Assembly: GCF_042688385.1 (NCBI RefSeq)
Contig: NZ_JBHUPY010000002.1
Location: forward strand, 62,001 to 126,000
Source of the DNA: Herpetosiphon sp042688385
GTDB lineage: Bacteria > Chloroflexota > Chloroflexia > Chloroflexales > Herpetosiphonaceae
DNA: 64,000 bases
Direction of reading: 5' to 3'
This document shows positions 16,869-26,617 of this stretch, piece after piece (position 1 is the first letter of the stretch; every line of letters begins with the position of its first letter). Made by a program: the position numbers and the translations under genes. Below the pieces are notes generated by a model. That model was not told the DNA's origin, made no database searches, and was given only the letters and a program-made list of their open reading frames with translations.

Positions 16869-17261
16869 ATGGCAACTATTTTAGCAATTGATGACAGTGG
16901 CTTGATGCAAGCGTTTTGGGTGCGCATTTTGTCGCGCTCGCAGCATACAGTGGTTACGGTTAGCAGTGGCGATGAAATGCGGGCTGCGCTTACCACGCTC
17001 CATCCCCAGTTAATTTTCCTCGATCTCTCATTTCCTGGCGAAAACGGCTTTGAACTGTTAAAACAACTGCGTGGCTATTCGCAGTGCCTGGATATTCCGG
17101 TGATTGCCGTCAGTGGCTATGCAGGTGAGGATACGCGCCAAGCTTGCCGCGAAGCAGGTTTTACCGATTTTCTGGCGAAACCGTTCTCATTGGCTGAATT
17201 ACGGGGCATCTTGACGCGCTATATCGAGCATCCAACCCAGTTGCGAGCCTTGGCGCGCTAA
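16869..17261 (+). CDS. Single-domain response regulator (receiver)
   Basis: 130-residue CheY-like protein. The acidic pair is in ILAIDDSG, the phosphoacceptor Asp in LIFLDLSFPGENGFELL, the conserved Ser in IAVSGYAG and the Lys in FLAKPFSLAEL. There is no output domain, so it must act by protein contact or phosphotransfer. No histidine kinase is adjacent. GGAGGAAG precedes the ATG. Its stop overlaps the stop of the convergent metal-transport permease by four bases. Confidence 0.92.
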   Translation: MATILAIDDSGLMQAFWVRILSRSQHTVVTVSSGDEMRAALTTLHPQLIFLDLSFPGENGFELLKQLRGYSQCLDIPVIAVSGYAGEDTRQACREAGFTDFLAKPFSLAELRGILTRYIEHPTQLRALAR

Positions 17262-18103
17262 ACGTGGGTGTGAATCATGCGGCTGCGCAGTTGTTTGCGC
17301 AAGGCTGCAATACCCAAGGCCAGCATAAAACAGCCAGTTTGGGTCAAGACGATCGTGGCTCCCGATGCTAAATCGAAGAAATAGCTCAGGTACATGCCAA
17401 CGCAGCCAGTTAAACCGCCAATCACGGTTGAAATTCCAAGCATCCGATGAAAGCTATCGGTCAAGAGACGTGCGGTAATTGGTGGAATAACCAACGCAGC
17501 AGCGATTAACGTTACGCCCAGAATTTTCATCGAAACGATTAAGGTTGCGGCCAGCATCAACGAAAACAGCGTATCTAGCCAGTTGGTGCGCACGCCATAG
17601 ACTTGGGCCACATCATTATTAAAGGTCATAAACAGCAGTTGTTTGTAACTGAAAAACACCACTAGCCCGACCATGAGGCACACGCCGCCGATTGCCCAAA
17701 GATCGCTGCTGGTTACGCCCAGAATATTGCCAAACAAGGCTGCATCAAACGAGCGGGTAAAGTTGCGATAGCGGCTAATCAAGGCCACACCAATCGCAAA
17801 ACTTGCTGTTGTAACAATCCCAATTGCTGCATCGGCATTAATTTTGGTGCGCCGCGCGGTTTGATTAATCAGCACTGCGGCAGCAAAACCCCACAAACCA
17901 GCCCCAAGGTAGAAATTCCAGGCCAGCACAAACGAAACGACTGCGCCGCCAAAAATTGCGTGCGATAAACCATGGCCAATATAGCTCATCCCACGCAACA
18001 CAATATACACGCCCAACAGGCCACACAAACTGCCAATCAGCACTGCGGCAACAATGCCATAGCGAAAAAAGCTAAAGCTCAGCGGTTCTAAAAGCTGATT
18101 CAC
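17258..18103 (-). CDS. Metal-ion ABC transporter permease
   Basis: 281-residue integral membrane protein of the ZnuB/MntB family with about eight hydrophobic helices. The family core is visible in LCGLLGVYIVLRGMSYIGHG and LVIPPITARLLTDSFHRM. It transports Zn, Mn or Fe together with the ATPase and binding protein encoded just upstream on the same strand. It overlaps the ATPase gene by 32 bases, which implies coupled translation. Confidence 0.92.
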   Translation of the reverse strand: MNQLLEPLSFSFFRYGIVAAVLIGSLCGLLGVYIVLRGMSYIGHGLSHAIFGGAVVSFVLAWNFYLGAGLWGFAAAVLINQTARRTKINADAAIGIVTTASFAIGVALISRYRNFTRSFDAALFGNILGVTSSDLWAIGGVCLMVGLVVFFSYKQLLFMTFNNDVAQVYGVRTNWLDTLFSLMLAATLIVSMKILGVTLIAAALVIPPITARLLTDSFHRMLGISTVIGGLTGCVGMYLSYFFDLASGATIVLTQTGCFMLALGIAALRKQLRSRMIHTHV

Positions 18104-18938
18104 TTGAATTCTCCATGGCTGGGTTTAGCACTTCGCCAATAATTGGATTGGGAATCAAATCGCGGTAGCTATGGTCATGCGGGCGTTGTTGAATTAACAG
18201 CATTCCTTCATGGCGCACTACAACCATTTCGCTATGATACGTTTGCTCAAGCACGGCAGGTGTAAACACTGCTTCGGGCGTGCCTTGGGCGATAATTGTT
18301 TGATTCATGCAGATAATCCACGGCACATGGGCTGCCGCAGAATTCAAATCATGGGTGGTCATTAAAATCGTCATGCCTTGTTGATTCAGCTCGGCCAGCA
18401 GGTGCAAAATTGTTTCGGCCACTCGTGGATCAATCCCAGTCGTTGGTTCATCGAGCACCAACATGGCTGGTTTGGCAACCAAGGCGCGGGCCAAAAAGAC
18501 CCGCTGTTGCTGTCCGCCAGAAAGATTGCGAATGTGTTGTTTGGCTAATTGCTCAATTTCGAGTTGGGCCAACACGGCTTGCACTGCTTGGCGCTCGCTT
18601 TTGCGCAGCCACGGCCATGGATTCGCTTGGCGCACCAAGCCCATTGCCACAACCTGCTCAACCGTGACCGGAAAATTCCAATCGACCGTTTCAAGCTGTG
18701 GCACATAGGCAATCGTGGGAATTTGGCCATCGACCGGATGCTTACCATGAGTCAGAATCTGGCCATGGCTGGGAGCATGCAAGCCTAAAATTAAGCGCAA
18801 TAGACTGGTTTTGCCAGCACCGCTTGGCCCAACCAGCGCCGCAAATTGGCCATGGTGCAGATGAATATTAATCTGATCGAGCACGAGGCGCTCTGCATAG
18901 CGCAACCCGACATTGCGTAACTCAATAATTGGCTGCAT
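18072..18938 (-). CDS. Metal-ion ABC transporter ATP-binding protein
   Basis: 288 residues. Walker A GPSGAGKTSLL, signature LSGGQQQR, Walker B MLVLDEPTTGIDP and the H-loop TTHDL are intact. ZnuC/MntA-type family. It has a C-terminal tail of about 40 residues after the ATPase core that overlaps the permease gene. It follows the binding-protein gene by 14 bases on the minus strand. Confidence 0.93.
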   Translation of the reverse strand: MQPIIELRNVGLRYAERLVLDQINIHLHHGQFAALVGPSGAGKTSLLRLILGLHAPSHGQILTHGKHPVDGQIPTIAYVPQLETVDWNFPVTVEQVVAMGLVRQANPWPWLRKSERQAVQAVLAQLEIEQLAKQHIRNLSGGQQQRVFLARALVAKPAMLVLDEPTTGIDPRVAETILHLLAELNQQGMTILMTTHDLNSAAAHVPWIICMNQTIIAQGTPEAVFTPAVLEQTYHSEMVVVRHEGMLLIQQRPHDHSYRDLIPNPIIGEVLNPAMENSSESAFRTAEL

Positions 18939-18952
18939 ACAAGCCTTGCTCC

Positions 18953-19960
18953 CTATTGCTGTTGGATGACGTTGCTATCGCTGCCTGGAATGTTGCTGGT
19001 ATCGAAATTGGCGATTAAGCTTGGGTCGCCGCCAAGATTCTCGGCCATAATTCGCAGATCTTCGGTGAGCAAGCCGAGGTAGGAGTGATTGGCTGCGCCA
19101 ACTTCGCCAGGTAAATCATCGTCGCGCAAGCTATCGATATACTTTACGCCTGTTTCGCGGCCAATTTGCTCAAGCACTGTCGAAGGGAATACTTCGGAGC
19201 CAAAAATCGCTGGCACTTTTTGCTCGCGAATTTGGATAATCAAATCGGCAACATCTTTGGCTGATGGCTCGGAAAAATCGGCTGGCTGAATTGCCCCAAT
19301 CACGGTCATGCCATAGTGCGGCGCGAAATAGGCCCATGAATCGTGATAGGTCAACAATTTACGGTTTTCAGCAGGTATACTTTCAACCGTCTTTTTTACT
19401 GCTACATCAAAGGCTTCGATGCGAGTTTTGAAGGCTGCATAGTTGGCGTTGTAATACTCGGTGTTGGTGGGATCGCGTCGCACTAAGTTGTCGCGCACAA
19501 TTTCGGCATAGCGTAAGCCATAGAGCGGGTGAGTCCAGAGGTGGGGGTTGGGGCTGCCAGCCTCTTTGGGAAACGAGAAATCGTAGACATATTGCTCTGG
19601 CATAATCGTTTGCTCGCCGAGCAATATGATTTCGGCGCTTGGTTGCTTGTTGGCTTCGGCCAATTTGTGGGTTGGCTCCTCTAAATTAAGCCCATTGATG
19701 AAAATCAAATCGGCTTGAGCCAGGGTTTTGGCATCAGAAGGCACTGGCTCGAAGGTGTGCGAATTAACGCCCTCGGGCACAATGCCGGTTAAGCTAATTT
19801 TATCGCCGCCAATATTGTAGATAATGTTGGTAATTGGCGAAACCGTGCTAACAACGTTAAGTTTGCCTGTTTGGCCTTGGCTGGTTGGCGCAGCTTGTTC
19901 GGCTCCGCAACTTGCCAAGATCAATAGTAATAATAAGCTCGTAATCGACCAGCGTCGCAT
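18953..19960 (-). CDS. Metal-ion ABC transporter substrate-binding lipoprotein
   Basis: About 335 residues, cluster A-I (ZnuA/MntC/TroA-like). The lipoprotein signal MRRWSITSLLLLLILASC ends in the lipobox LASC. Ligand segments are in family order: NSHTFEPVPSD (first His), PHLWTHPL (second His), LTYHDSWAYF (third His), and IDSLRDDD (the Asp). There is no long His-rich loop, which is more typical of Mn- or Fe-binding members than of ZnuA, but specificity is uncertain. Starts at 19972 (ATG) or 19978 (TTG) are also possible. No metalloregulator is adjacent. Confidence 0.9.
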   Translation of the reverse strand: MRRWSITSLLLLLILASCGAEQAAPTSQGQTGKLNVVSTVSPITNIIYNIGGDKISLTGIVPEGVNSHTFEPVPSDAKTLAQADLIFINGLNLEEPTHKLAEANKQPSAEIILLGEQTIMPEQYVYDFSFPKEAGSPNPHLWTHPLYGLRYAEIVRDNLVRRDPTNTEYYNANYAAFKTRIEAFDVAVKKTVESIPAENRKLLTYHDSWAYFAPHYGMTVIGAIQPADFSEPSAKDVADLIIQIREQKVPAIFGSEVFPSTVLEQIGRETGVKYIDSLRDDDLPGEVGAANHSYLGLLTEDLRIMAENLGGDPSLIANFDTSNIPGSDSNVIQQQ

Positions 19961-20075
19961 AGGGGTATCCATCCTCAACTACATGAATCCGGCGAGTATT
20001 CTACCATCATTCGTTTGTTCAGGTCGATCTCGTATAATAGTGAGGTATGAGGATCTAGGCTTTTGGCTATGCGGA

Positions 20076-20125
20076 ACCGCGAAGAACGCGAAGAGCACGA
20101 AGAGGAGTTTTAACGCAGAGGCGCA
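20076..20125. repeat. CGAAGAACGCGAAGAG-type dispersed repeat
   Basis: AACCGCGAAGAACGCGAAGAGC followed by ACGAAGAGGAG and AACGCAGAGGCGCAGAGC. Related strings occur near 5195-5225, 40581-40629 and 48436-48509, always between genes. It may have arisen from repeated copying of short GC-rich motifs. Confidence 0.5.
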
Positions 20126-20199
20126 GAGCAACCGAAGGATGAGGGATGAAATGCTAGCGGCTAGCGGAAAATAATTGGGGTTGGCAACCATGTTTTATT

Positions 20200-20332
20200 C
20201 CCTCACCCCCCAACCCCCTCGCCCACGAAAACGCGGGCGAGGGGGAGCTTCTGTGGATTTCCGACAAATCATGCTAAATTCACCATGTTAAGCCCCTCGC
20301 CCGCGCCACGGGAGAGGGGTTAGGGTGAGGGG
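20200..20332. repeat. GC-rich mosaic repeat, copy 4 (opposite orientation)
   Basis: CCCTCACCCCCCAACC at the left, AGGGTGAGGGGA at the right. The GAAAACGCGGGCGAGGGGGAG block comes first, as in the copy at 16522. With the short dispersed repeats at 20076 it fills most of the 19961-20482 gap; no gene is seen there. Confidence 0.8.
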
Positions 20333-20482
20333 ATCTAAAACCTACCCTTGGAAGCACCCCGAACTATCGTCTGAAGCCGCGAACGACACGAATTGACGAA
20401 GTGTTGCATTTCGATCTTTTGCTAAAATAAGCAACCATTAATAGTTAAGCTGGCCAATCTACTGTTTATAAGGAGCATTTTC

Positions 20483-21658
20483 ATGGATATTAAACGGGTA
20501 ACCGTGATTGTTTTGGATGGCGTGGGCATTGGCGAAGCGCCCGACGCTGCTGAATATGGCGATGTTGGCAGCCACTCGTTGGCCAACACAGCGGCAGCAG
20601 TTAATGGCTTGAACGTACCAACGATGGCTAGCTTTGGGCTTGGTTGCGTCAGCGAAATCAAAGGTGTCGCTTGCCCAACAGCGCCGCAGGGTAGCTATGG
20701 CAAAATGCAGCCCTTATCCAAGGGCAAGGATACGGTTTCTGGCCACTGGGAGATGATGGGGATTGTCTTGGCAACGCCGTTTCCAGTCTATCCCGATGGC
20801 TTTCCTGCTGAAATTATCGAACCCTTTAAACAACAGATTGGTCGCGCTGTGCTTGGCAATAAATCGGCCTCGGGTACTGAAATTCTTGAAGAATTGGGTA
20901 TGGAGCACATTCGAACTGGTGCGCCCATTGTCTATACCTCGGCAGATAGCGTGTTTCAGATTGCAGCCCATGAAGATGTGATTGCGCCCAGCGAATTATA
21001 TGCGATGTGCGAAGCAGCCCGTGCGCTGTTGGTGGGCGAGCATGCAGTTGGGCGGGTGATTGCACGGCCATTTATTGGCGATAGCCCCGAAAATTTCAAA
21101 CGCACTGCACGCCGCCACGATTATGCCCTAACCCCAGAAACGCCAACAATTTTGGATAAATTGGTAGCAGCGGGCAAAAGTGTCTACTCAGTTGGCAAAA
21201 TTGACGATATTTTTGGCAATCGTGGCATTAGCGTTTCAAACCATACCGTTGATAACGCTGCCAGCTTGGAAGCGATTATCGAATTCCTTGATGCAGATTT
21301 TGAAGGCCTTTTGTTCGCCAATTTGATCGAGTTTGATATGATCTATGGCCATCGTAATGATCCAGTTGGCTATGCCAACGCCTTGCATGCGGTTGATCAG
21401 CGTTTGCCTGAAATTCAAGCCAAGCTCAAGGATGGTGATTTAGTGGTGATTACTGCTGATCATGGTGTTGACCCAACCACGCCTGGCTCAAACCATAGCC
21501 GCGAGTATGTGCCGCTGTTGGTGTTTGGACCAGCCTTAGGCAAACCGGTTAATTTAGGTACGCGCCAAACCCTGAGCGATCTGGCGGCGACGCTGGCTGA
21601 AATTTTTGGCTTGGAAGCTCCGTTGCATGGCACAAGTTTCTTGGCTGAACTGCAATAA
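20483..21658 (+). CDS. deoB: Phosphopentomutase
   Basis: 391-residue alkaline-phosphatase-superfamily enzyme that interconverts ribose 1- and 5-phosphate (and the deoxy forms) in nucleoside salvage. VIVLDGVGIGEAPDA carries the first metal Asp, KGKDTVSGHWEMMG the phosphothreonine region, KIDDIFGNRGIS a conserved loop and ITADHGVDPTTPGSNHSRE the metal-binding Asp/His cluster. ATAAGGAG lies before the ATG. No other deo gene is adjacent. Confidence 0.97.
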   Translation: MDIKRVTVIVLDGVGIGEAPDAAEYGDVGSHSLANTAAAVNGLNVPTMASFGLGCVSEIKGVACPTAPQGSYGKMQPLSKGKDTVSGHWEMMGIVLATPFPVYPDGFPAEIIEPFKQQIGRAVLGNKSASGTEILEELGMEHIRTGAPIVYTSADSVFQIAAHEDVIAPSELYAMCEAARALLVGEHAVGRVIARPFIGDSPENFKRTARRHDYALTPETPTILDKLVAAGKSVYSVGKIDDIFGNRGISVSNHTVDNAASLEAIIEFLDADFEGLLFANLIEFDMIYGHRNDPVGYANALHAVDQRLPEIQAKLKDGDLVVITADHGVDPTTPGSNHSREYVPLLVFGPALGKPVNLGTRQTLSDLAATLAEIFGLEAPLHGTSFLAELQ

Positions 21659-21685
21659 CGTTTTAGCTATTAATTGATAGCTAGC

Positions 21686-21714
21686 AAAACCTATCCTGAA
21701 AAGGGGTAGGTTTT
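21686..21714 (+). terminator. Terminator hairpin after deoB
   Basis: AAAACCTATCC and GGGGTAGGTTTT pair over about 11 bases around a TGAAAA-containing loop, 28 bases after the deoB stop. An additional small hairpin (TAGCTAT...ATAGCTA) lies just upstream. Confidence 0.6.
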
Positions 21715-21816
21715 GTTGATTAAGCCTCAAACTGCATGGCTCAGTGCATATTCTAGTGCTACCATATGAGGAAAGCATCCAGCAACAATTGCTGTGGGTA
21801 TGGAAGGATTTTTTTG

Positions 21817-22749
21817 ATGCAACTACGTCAACTTGGCAAATCGGAACTACAGATTCCTCGGATTGTAATTGGCGGCAATGTTTTTGGCTGGACGGTTGAT
21901 CGGGCGCAAAGCTTTCGTTTGCTTGATGCCTTTGTCGATGCAGGCCTGAATGCAATCGACACTGCTGATGTCTATTCGGCATGGGTCGAGGGCAACAAGG
22001 GTGGCGAATCGGAAACCATCATTGGCGAATGGATTAAACAACGCCAGCGCCGCGACGATCTGCTTATTTTGAGCAAAGTTGGCGCTGGCACAGGCCTATC
22101 GAAGGCCAATATTGCCAAAGCAATTGATGGCTCATTGCAACGGCTGCAAACCGAGTACCTTGATCTGTATCAAGCTCATGTTGATGATGCTGAAACACCG
22201 TTGGAAGAAACCCTAACTGCGTTTGGTGAACTGATTCAACAAGGCAAAATTCGGGCGATTGGCGCTTCGAATTATAGTGCTGAACGCTTGCAAGCAGCGC
22301 TGGATATTAGCCAGCAGCATAATCTGCCCCGCTACGAAAGCCTACAACCGTTGTATAACCTCTATGATCGTGACCGTTATGAAGGCAATTTAGAAGCAGT
22401 TTGTCAACAAGCAGATTTGGGCGTGATTCCCTATTCAACCTTGGCATCGGGCTTTTTGACTGGTAAATATCGCAGTGAAGCCGACTTGGGCCAAAGTGCC
22501 CGTGGTTCAGGGGTGAGCAAATATCTGAACGACCGCGGGTGGGCGATGCTTAAGGCGCTTGATGAGGTTGCTGCTGAATTTCAGGCGACCCCTGGCCAAG
22601 TAGCCTTAGCATGGCAAATTGCGCGGCCAAGCATTACTGCACCAATTGCAAGTGCCACTAATCTTAATCAAGTTAACGATCTGATCAAGGCCGCCAAGCT
22701 CGAATTAACCTCGGCTGCGGTTGATTATTTGAACCAAGCTGGCCAATAA
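21817..22749 (+). CDS. Aldo/keto reductase
   Basis: 310-residue (alpha/beta)8 NADPH-dependent oxidoreductase. The catalytic tetrad is recognisable: Asp and Tyr in AIDTADVYSAW, Lys in LLILSKVG, His in DLYQAHVDD. The C-terminal cofactor segment ITAPIASATNLNQVNDLI is the NADPH-binding pattern of the YajO/AKR11-12 type group. The ATG at 21817 follows GGAAGGA; a longer frame from 21766 lacks family similarity. The substrate is unknown. Confidence 0.93.
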   Translation: MQLRQLGKSELQIPRIVIGGNVFGWTVDRAQSFRLLDAFVDAGLNAIDTADVYSAWVEGNKGGESETIIGEWIKQRQRRDDLLILSKVGAGTGLSKANIAKAIDGSLQRLQTEYLDLYQAHVDDAETPLEETLTAFGELIQQGKIRAIGASNYSAERLQAALDISQQHNLPRYESLQPLYNLYDRDRYEGNLEAVCQQADLGVIPYSTLASGFLTGKYRSEADLGQSARGSGVSKYLNDRGWAMLKALDEVAAEFQATPGQVALAWQIARPSITAPIASATNLNQVNDLIKAAKLELTSAAVDYLNQAGQ

Positions 22750-23020
22750 CTTGGTTTGAGTTGAGAGTTTGTGATGGTTGATTTTAAGGTCGAAGCCGCA
22801 TTACTAGTGGCTTCGCCCTTGCTTATGCTGATCTATTTGGAGCGCTGTTTTGAGCTAGGAGGAGCGTTGCTAAGCGTATTTGCATAACTCCACAGATCAG
22901 TGCATAATATTCGGTATCTGCATTTTTAGCGCCGCCTACCTCAATGAAATATCCACAGGTAACTCCACTGCTAACCACGGTCATTTGGTAGGGTTTGGCA
23001 AAGCGCTACAAGGAGGACTG

Positions 23021-26000
23021 GTGAATCGTTTCCTTCCACGTTGGGCTGTAATTTTCAGCTTACTCACCTTGGTGATTAGCTTATTTGCACAGCCAGTCGC
23101 TACAACAGCGCAAAAAGTTCCAGTAACAGTTGATTCAAATCCTATAACCAGCGATGGTGTTGCTGAGGCTGTGACAGCTTCGCCACGCTTGATTGTAGAG
23201 TTGGAATCACCTGCATTGGCTGCTTGGAGCAAAAGCACCAATAAGGCTCGTACCGCCAACCAACGGTTAAATCTTAAGGCTGCTGATGCCAAAGCCTATC
23301 TGGCGCAATTAGAGGCTGAACAAAACCTCTTTGTAGCAGATATGAGCAAAGCCTTGCCAGGCTCAAGCGTTTCAACCTTCGTTGATGAATTTGGCGCGAA
23401 AGACGAACTGCGTTATAGCGTGGTCTTCAACGGGATGACCGTGAACGTTGGCGATGCCAAACGTGACGATGCCCGTAAGATTTTGGCCTCATTGCCAAAC
23501 GTCAAAGCTGTGCACCTTGACTTGCCTCAACAAGCAGATTTGCACTTGAGCAACAGCTTGATTGGTTCGCCAGCCCTGTGGAATAGTGCTGAAATTGGGG
23601 GCCGCAGCAATGCTGGCGCTGGAATTAAAGTTGCCTCGATGGACGGTGGCGTGCACAAAGATGCGCCAATGTTCAGCGGTGTAGGCTACGACTACCCAGA
23701 AGACTATCCAGACAATGGCTTGGGCTTGACCCAAAATAACAACGGCAAAATCATTGCTTCACGCGCTTACTTCCGTGATTGGGACGGCCCAGCCAATGGC
23801 GACCAAAATCCATGGCCAGGTGTAAATGGCACGCCTCACGGTGTGCACACCGCTGGGATTGCTGCTGGCGATGTTGTAACCGCAACCTTTAGCGGTTTGA
23901 GCTTGCCATCAATGAGCGGCGTAGCACCAAAAGCATGGATCATGAGCTATCGGGTGTTTTATGCCAGCGTCAACGGCATTGGCTCGTTCTACAATGCTGA
24001 AGGGATTGAAGCCCTTGAAGATATTGTGGCCGACGAAGCCGACGTGGTTAACAACTCATGGGGCGGTGGCCCAGGTAGCTTGGGTGGCGAATTCGATGCC
24101 CTTGATACTGCCTTGATCAACACCTCAAATGCTGGGATCTTTGTGTCAATGTCGGCTGGCAATGCTGGCCCCAACAAAGGCACCTCAGATCACCCATCAG
24201 ATGAATATATTGTGGTAGCAGCTAGCACGACCCAAGGCACCTTTGCTGCCGGTCGTTTGGATGTAACCCAACCAACCCCAATCTCGCCAACCTTGCAAAC
24301 GATTCCGATTGCAGCTGCTGGTTTTGGCGCTCCCGTGAATTCACTTGTGAGCCTGCCCTATTTACCAGCAGGTGTAGCTCAGCCAGCCAATAACTTAGGC
24401 TGTAACGCCTTCCCAGCAGGGACGTTCACTGGCAAAATTGCCTTGATCGAACGCGGTAGCTGTGAATTCGGGGTCAAAGCGCTGAACGGCCAAAACGCCG
24501 GTGCAAGCTTTGTCGTAATTTACAACAACGCTGCCAATGGCAATACCTTGATCAACATGAGCCCAGGTGCTGTTGGTGCTCAAGTAACCATTCCAGTAAT
24601 TATGATTGGCTTTACGCCAGGCACTGGCTTGGTCAACTGGTACAACCAACATGGCGCTGGTTCAGTTGCTGAAATTAACCCATCGACCTACCTCGCTGCA
24701 AGCACCCCAGACGTAATTGCTGGCTTTAGCAGCCGTGGCCCAGGCGTTGGCGATGTTTTGAAGCCTGACGTAACCGCCCCTGGCGTGAATATCCTTTCGC
24801 ATGGCTACACCCCAGGCGCGACTGGCGAAGCCCGTCACCTTGGCTATGGCACTGCATCGGGTACCTCGATGGCAGCACCTCACGTTGCTGGTGCAGCAGC
24901 TTTGTTACGCCAAGCACACCCAAGCTGGACCAACGACCAAATTAAATCGGCCTTGATGAGCACTTCGAAGTACATTGGGATTACAGTCGCTGATGGTTCA
25001 CCAGCCCAACCATTGGATATGGGCGCTGGCCGGATCGATTTGAGCAAAGCCTCAAACCCAGGTGTCTTCTTAAGCCCACCAAGCTTGAGCTTCGGCCAAG
25101 TTTTGAGCGGCACGACCAAATCAATTTTGGTGACGGTCACCAACGCAACCAACGTTGCCGAAACCTATAACATCAGCACCCAATATACTGGTGGTGGTTT
25201 CAACAACATTACCCCAATGGCTGGCGTAACGCTGGCTGCCAATACGATCGCTGTTCCAGCAAATGGTAGCGCTCAATTCACCGTAACCTTCAACAGCTTG
25301 GCTGGCCGTGGCTATGGCGATAATCAAGGCTTTATTGTGCTTGATGGCCCAACCCACGATGCCCACATGCCAGCTTGGGCACGGGTAACCAAGCCTGCTG
25401 CTAATGTTGATGTGTTGGTGATTGATAACGACGGTAGCTCATCACTCGGTGAAGAGTATATCGATGTAACCAGCTACTACACCGAAACGCTGGAAGAAAT
25501 TGGCTTGAGCTATCAAGTCTTGGATGTTGATAATTTGGCTGGCTCGGTTACCACCTTCTTGCCACCAGCTGAACAACTGTATCCATATAAAGCGATTATC
25601 TATTTCACTGGTAACTACGATCAACGCAACGGTGCGTTTACGGTTGCTACGCCATTGACCGCCTTGGATATGGATCGCTTGACCGAATACGCCAACAACG
25701 GCGGGACGATCATCGCGATGGGTCAGAATTTGGCTCAAGTGCTCAATTCAACCAGCCCAGACACTGAATCATTCTTCTATGCCAGTGTGTTGAGTGGTGA
25801 GTTCCTGCGCCCTAACATCAACTCATCGAACGTGGTTACGGTTACCAAACCATTGACCGCTACCACCCAAGCGCCAGAAGTATTCCAAGATATGGAAATC
25901 AACATCAATGCGAGCTTGGGCGACGGCGCTCGCAACCAACGCAGCGTTGATGCCCTTGAGTCGCTGTATGGCACTGACTTCGATCCAAATCGCGATGAGT

Positions 26001-26497
26001 TGATTCGCTCATTGTTCTCGATCGCTGGTGAAGAAGAAGCGACGACTGGTCGCTACCATCGCGCTCAACCAACCTTGGAAAACCCAGGTATCAGTTATTT
26101 GGGTCGCTCGATCTACACCACCTTCGGCTTAGAAGGGGTCAACAACTTGAGCGGTACTACCAGCCGTCAAGAGTTGCTCGAAACCTTCTTGAAAGTCTTG
26201 TGGGATGATGCAACCGGCATGATTTTGACCACCCCAAGTGGTGCCCAAACCATGTTCGATGTTGAGCTGACCTCAGAGTACGATGCAGTGCCAGTCGAAT
26301 ACCGCTGGGACTTCGGCGATGGCTCAGCCATCGTTACGACCCCAGCCGGCACGCCAGTTGGCCATACCTATACTGACCCCGACATGACCTACACGGTTCG
26401 GGTGGAAGTAACCGATAGCTATGGCAACAAGACGATTGTCACCAAACAAGTCAGCGAAGCTCACACTGTCTACTTGCCAGTGGTTGGCAAACACTAA
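23021..26497 (+). CDS. Secreted subtilisin-like serine protease with PA and PKD domains
   Basis: 1158 residues from a GTG start that is 5 bases after a perfect AGGAGG; the in-frame ATG at 22880 has no ribosome site or signal peptide. Signal peptide residues about 1-30, propeptide-like region about 50-175. The catalytic triad is Asp208 (ASMDGGVH), His273 (PHGVHTAG) and Ser616 (GTSMAAPHVAGAAALL). A protease-associated domain is inserted between His and Ser (about 455-535, LIERGSCEFGVKA). Further Ig-like modules follow, then a PKD domain near the C terminus (YRWDFGDGSA, HTYTDP). The protein ends TVYLPVVGKH, a short hydrophobic tail common on secreted proteins of this phylum. Likely role: extracellular protein digestion in a predatory or scavenging lifestyle. 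Confidence 0.93.
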   Translation: MNRFLPRWAVIFSLLTLVISLFAQPVATTAQKVPVTVDSNPITSDGVAEAVTASPRLIVELESPALAAWSKSTNKARTANQRLNLKAADAKAYLAQLEAEQNLFVADMSKALPGSSVSTFVDEFGAKDELRYSVVFNGMTVNVGDAKRDDARKILASLPNVKAVHLDLPQQADLHLSNSLIGSPALWNSAEIGGRSNAGAGIKVASMDGGVHKDAPMFSGVGYDYPEDYPDNGLGLTQNNNGKIIASRAYFRDWDGPANGDQNPWPGVNGTPHGVHTAGIAAGDVVTATFSGLSLPSMSGVAPKAWIMSYRVFYASVNGIGSFYNAEGIEALEDIVADEADVVNNSWGGGPGSLGGEFDALDTALINTSNAGIFVSMSAGNAGPNKGTSDHPSDEYIVVAASTTQGTFAAGRLDVTQPTPISPTLQTIPIAAAGFGAPVNSLVSLPYLPAGVAQPANNLGCNAFPAGTFTGKIALIERGSCEFGVKALNGQNAGASFVVIYNNAANGNTLINMSPGAVGAQVTIPVIMIGFTPGTGLVNWYNQHGAGSVAEINPSTYLAASTPDVIAGFSSRGPGVGDVLKPDVTAPGVNILSHGYTPGATGEARHLGYGTASGTSMAAPHVAGAAALLRQAHPSWTNDQIKSALMSTSKYIGITVADGSPAQPLDMGAGRIDLSKASNPGVFLSPPSLSFGQVLSGTTKSILVTVTNATNVAETYNISTQYTGGGFNNITPMAGVTLAANTIAVPANGSAQFTVTFNSLAGRGYGDNQGFIVLDGPTHDAHMPAWARVTKPAANVDVLVIDNDGSSSLGEEYIDVTSYYTETLEEIGLSYQVLDVDNLAGSVTTFLPPAEQLYPYKAIIYFTGNYDQRNGAFTVATPLTALDMDRLTEYANNGGTIIAMGQNLAQVLNSTSPDTESFFYASVLSGEFLRPNINSSNVVTVTKPLTATTQAPEVFQDMEININASLGDGARNQRSVDALESLYGTDFDPNRDELIRSLFSIAGEEEATTGRYHRAQPTLENPGISYLGRSIYTTFGLEGVNNLSGTTSRQELLETFLKVLWDDATGMILTTPSGAQTMFDVELTSEYDAVPVEYRWDFGDGSAIVTTPAGTPVGHTYTDPDMTYTVRVEVTDSYGNKTIVTKQVSEAHTVYLPVVGKH

Positions 26498-26520
26498 CGC
26501 TTGAACGTTGGTCAATTACT

Positions 26521-26563
26521 CCGCGAGGCGCTTGGTTTGAACCAAGCGCCTCGCGGTTTTTTT
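26521..26563 (+). terminator. Strong terminator of the protease gene
   Basis: A perfect 17-base-pair stem (CCGCGAGGCGCTTGGTT with its complement, loop TG) at 26521-26556 is followed by seven T. It begins 24 bases after the stop codon. Confidence 0.95.
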
Positions 26564-26572
26564 ATGCCTGAA

Positions 26573-26609
26573 ATAAAAAAAGCCCTGCAATCAGCCATGA
26601 GCGCAGGGC
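26573..26609 (-). terminator. Rho-independent terminator of thrS
   Basis: On the minus strand AGCCCTGC, a 13-14 base loop and GCAGGGCT are followed by TTTTTTTATTT. It starts nine bases after the thrS stop. Confidence 0.9.
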
Positions 26610-26617
26610 TTAGCGAA

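Noticed and set aside
22774..22887. 37-codon frame with a hydrophobic stretch (ALLVASPLLMLIYL) between the aldo/keto reductase and the protease.
   Set aside because: Weak ribosome site and no other support; could be real but not enough to list as a gene.
22880..23020. ATG extension upstream of the subtilase.
   Set aside because: It would put 47 residues before the signal peptide, and the GTG at 23021 has a perfect AGGAGG.
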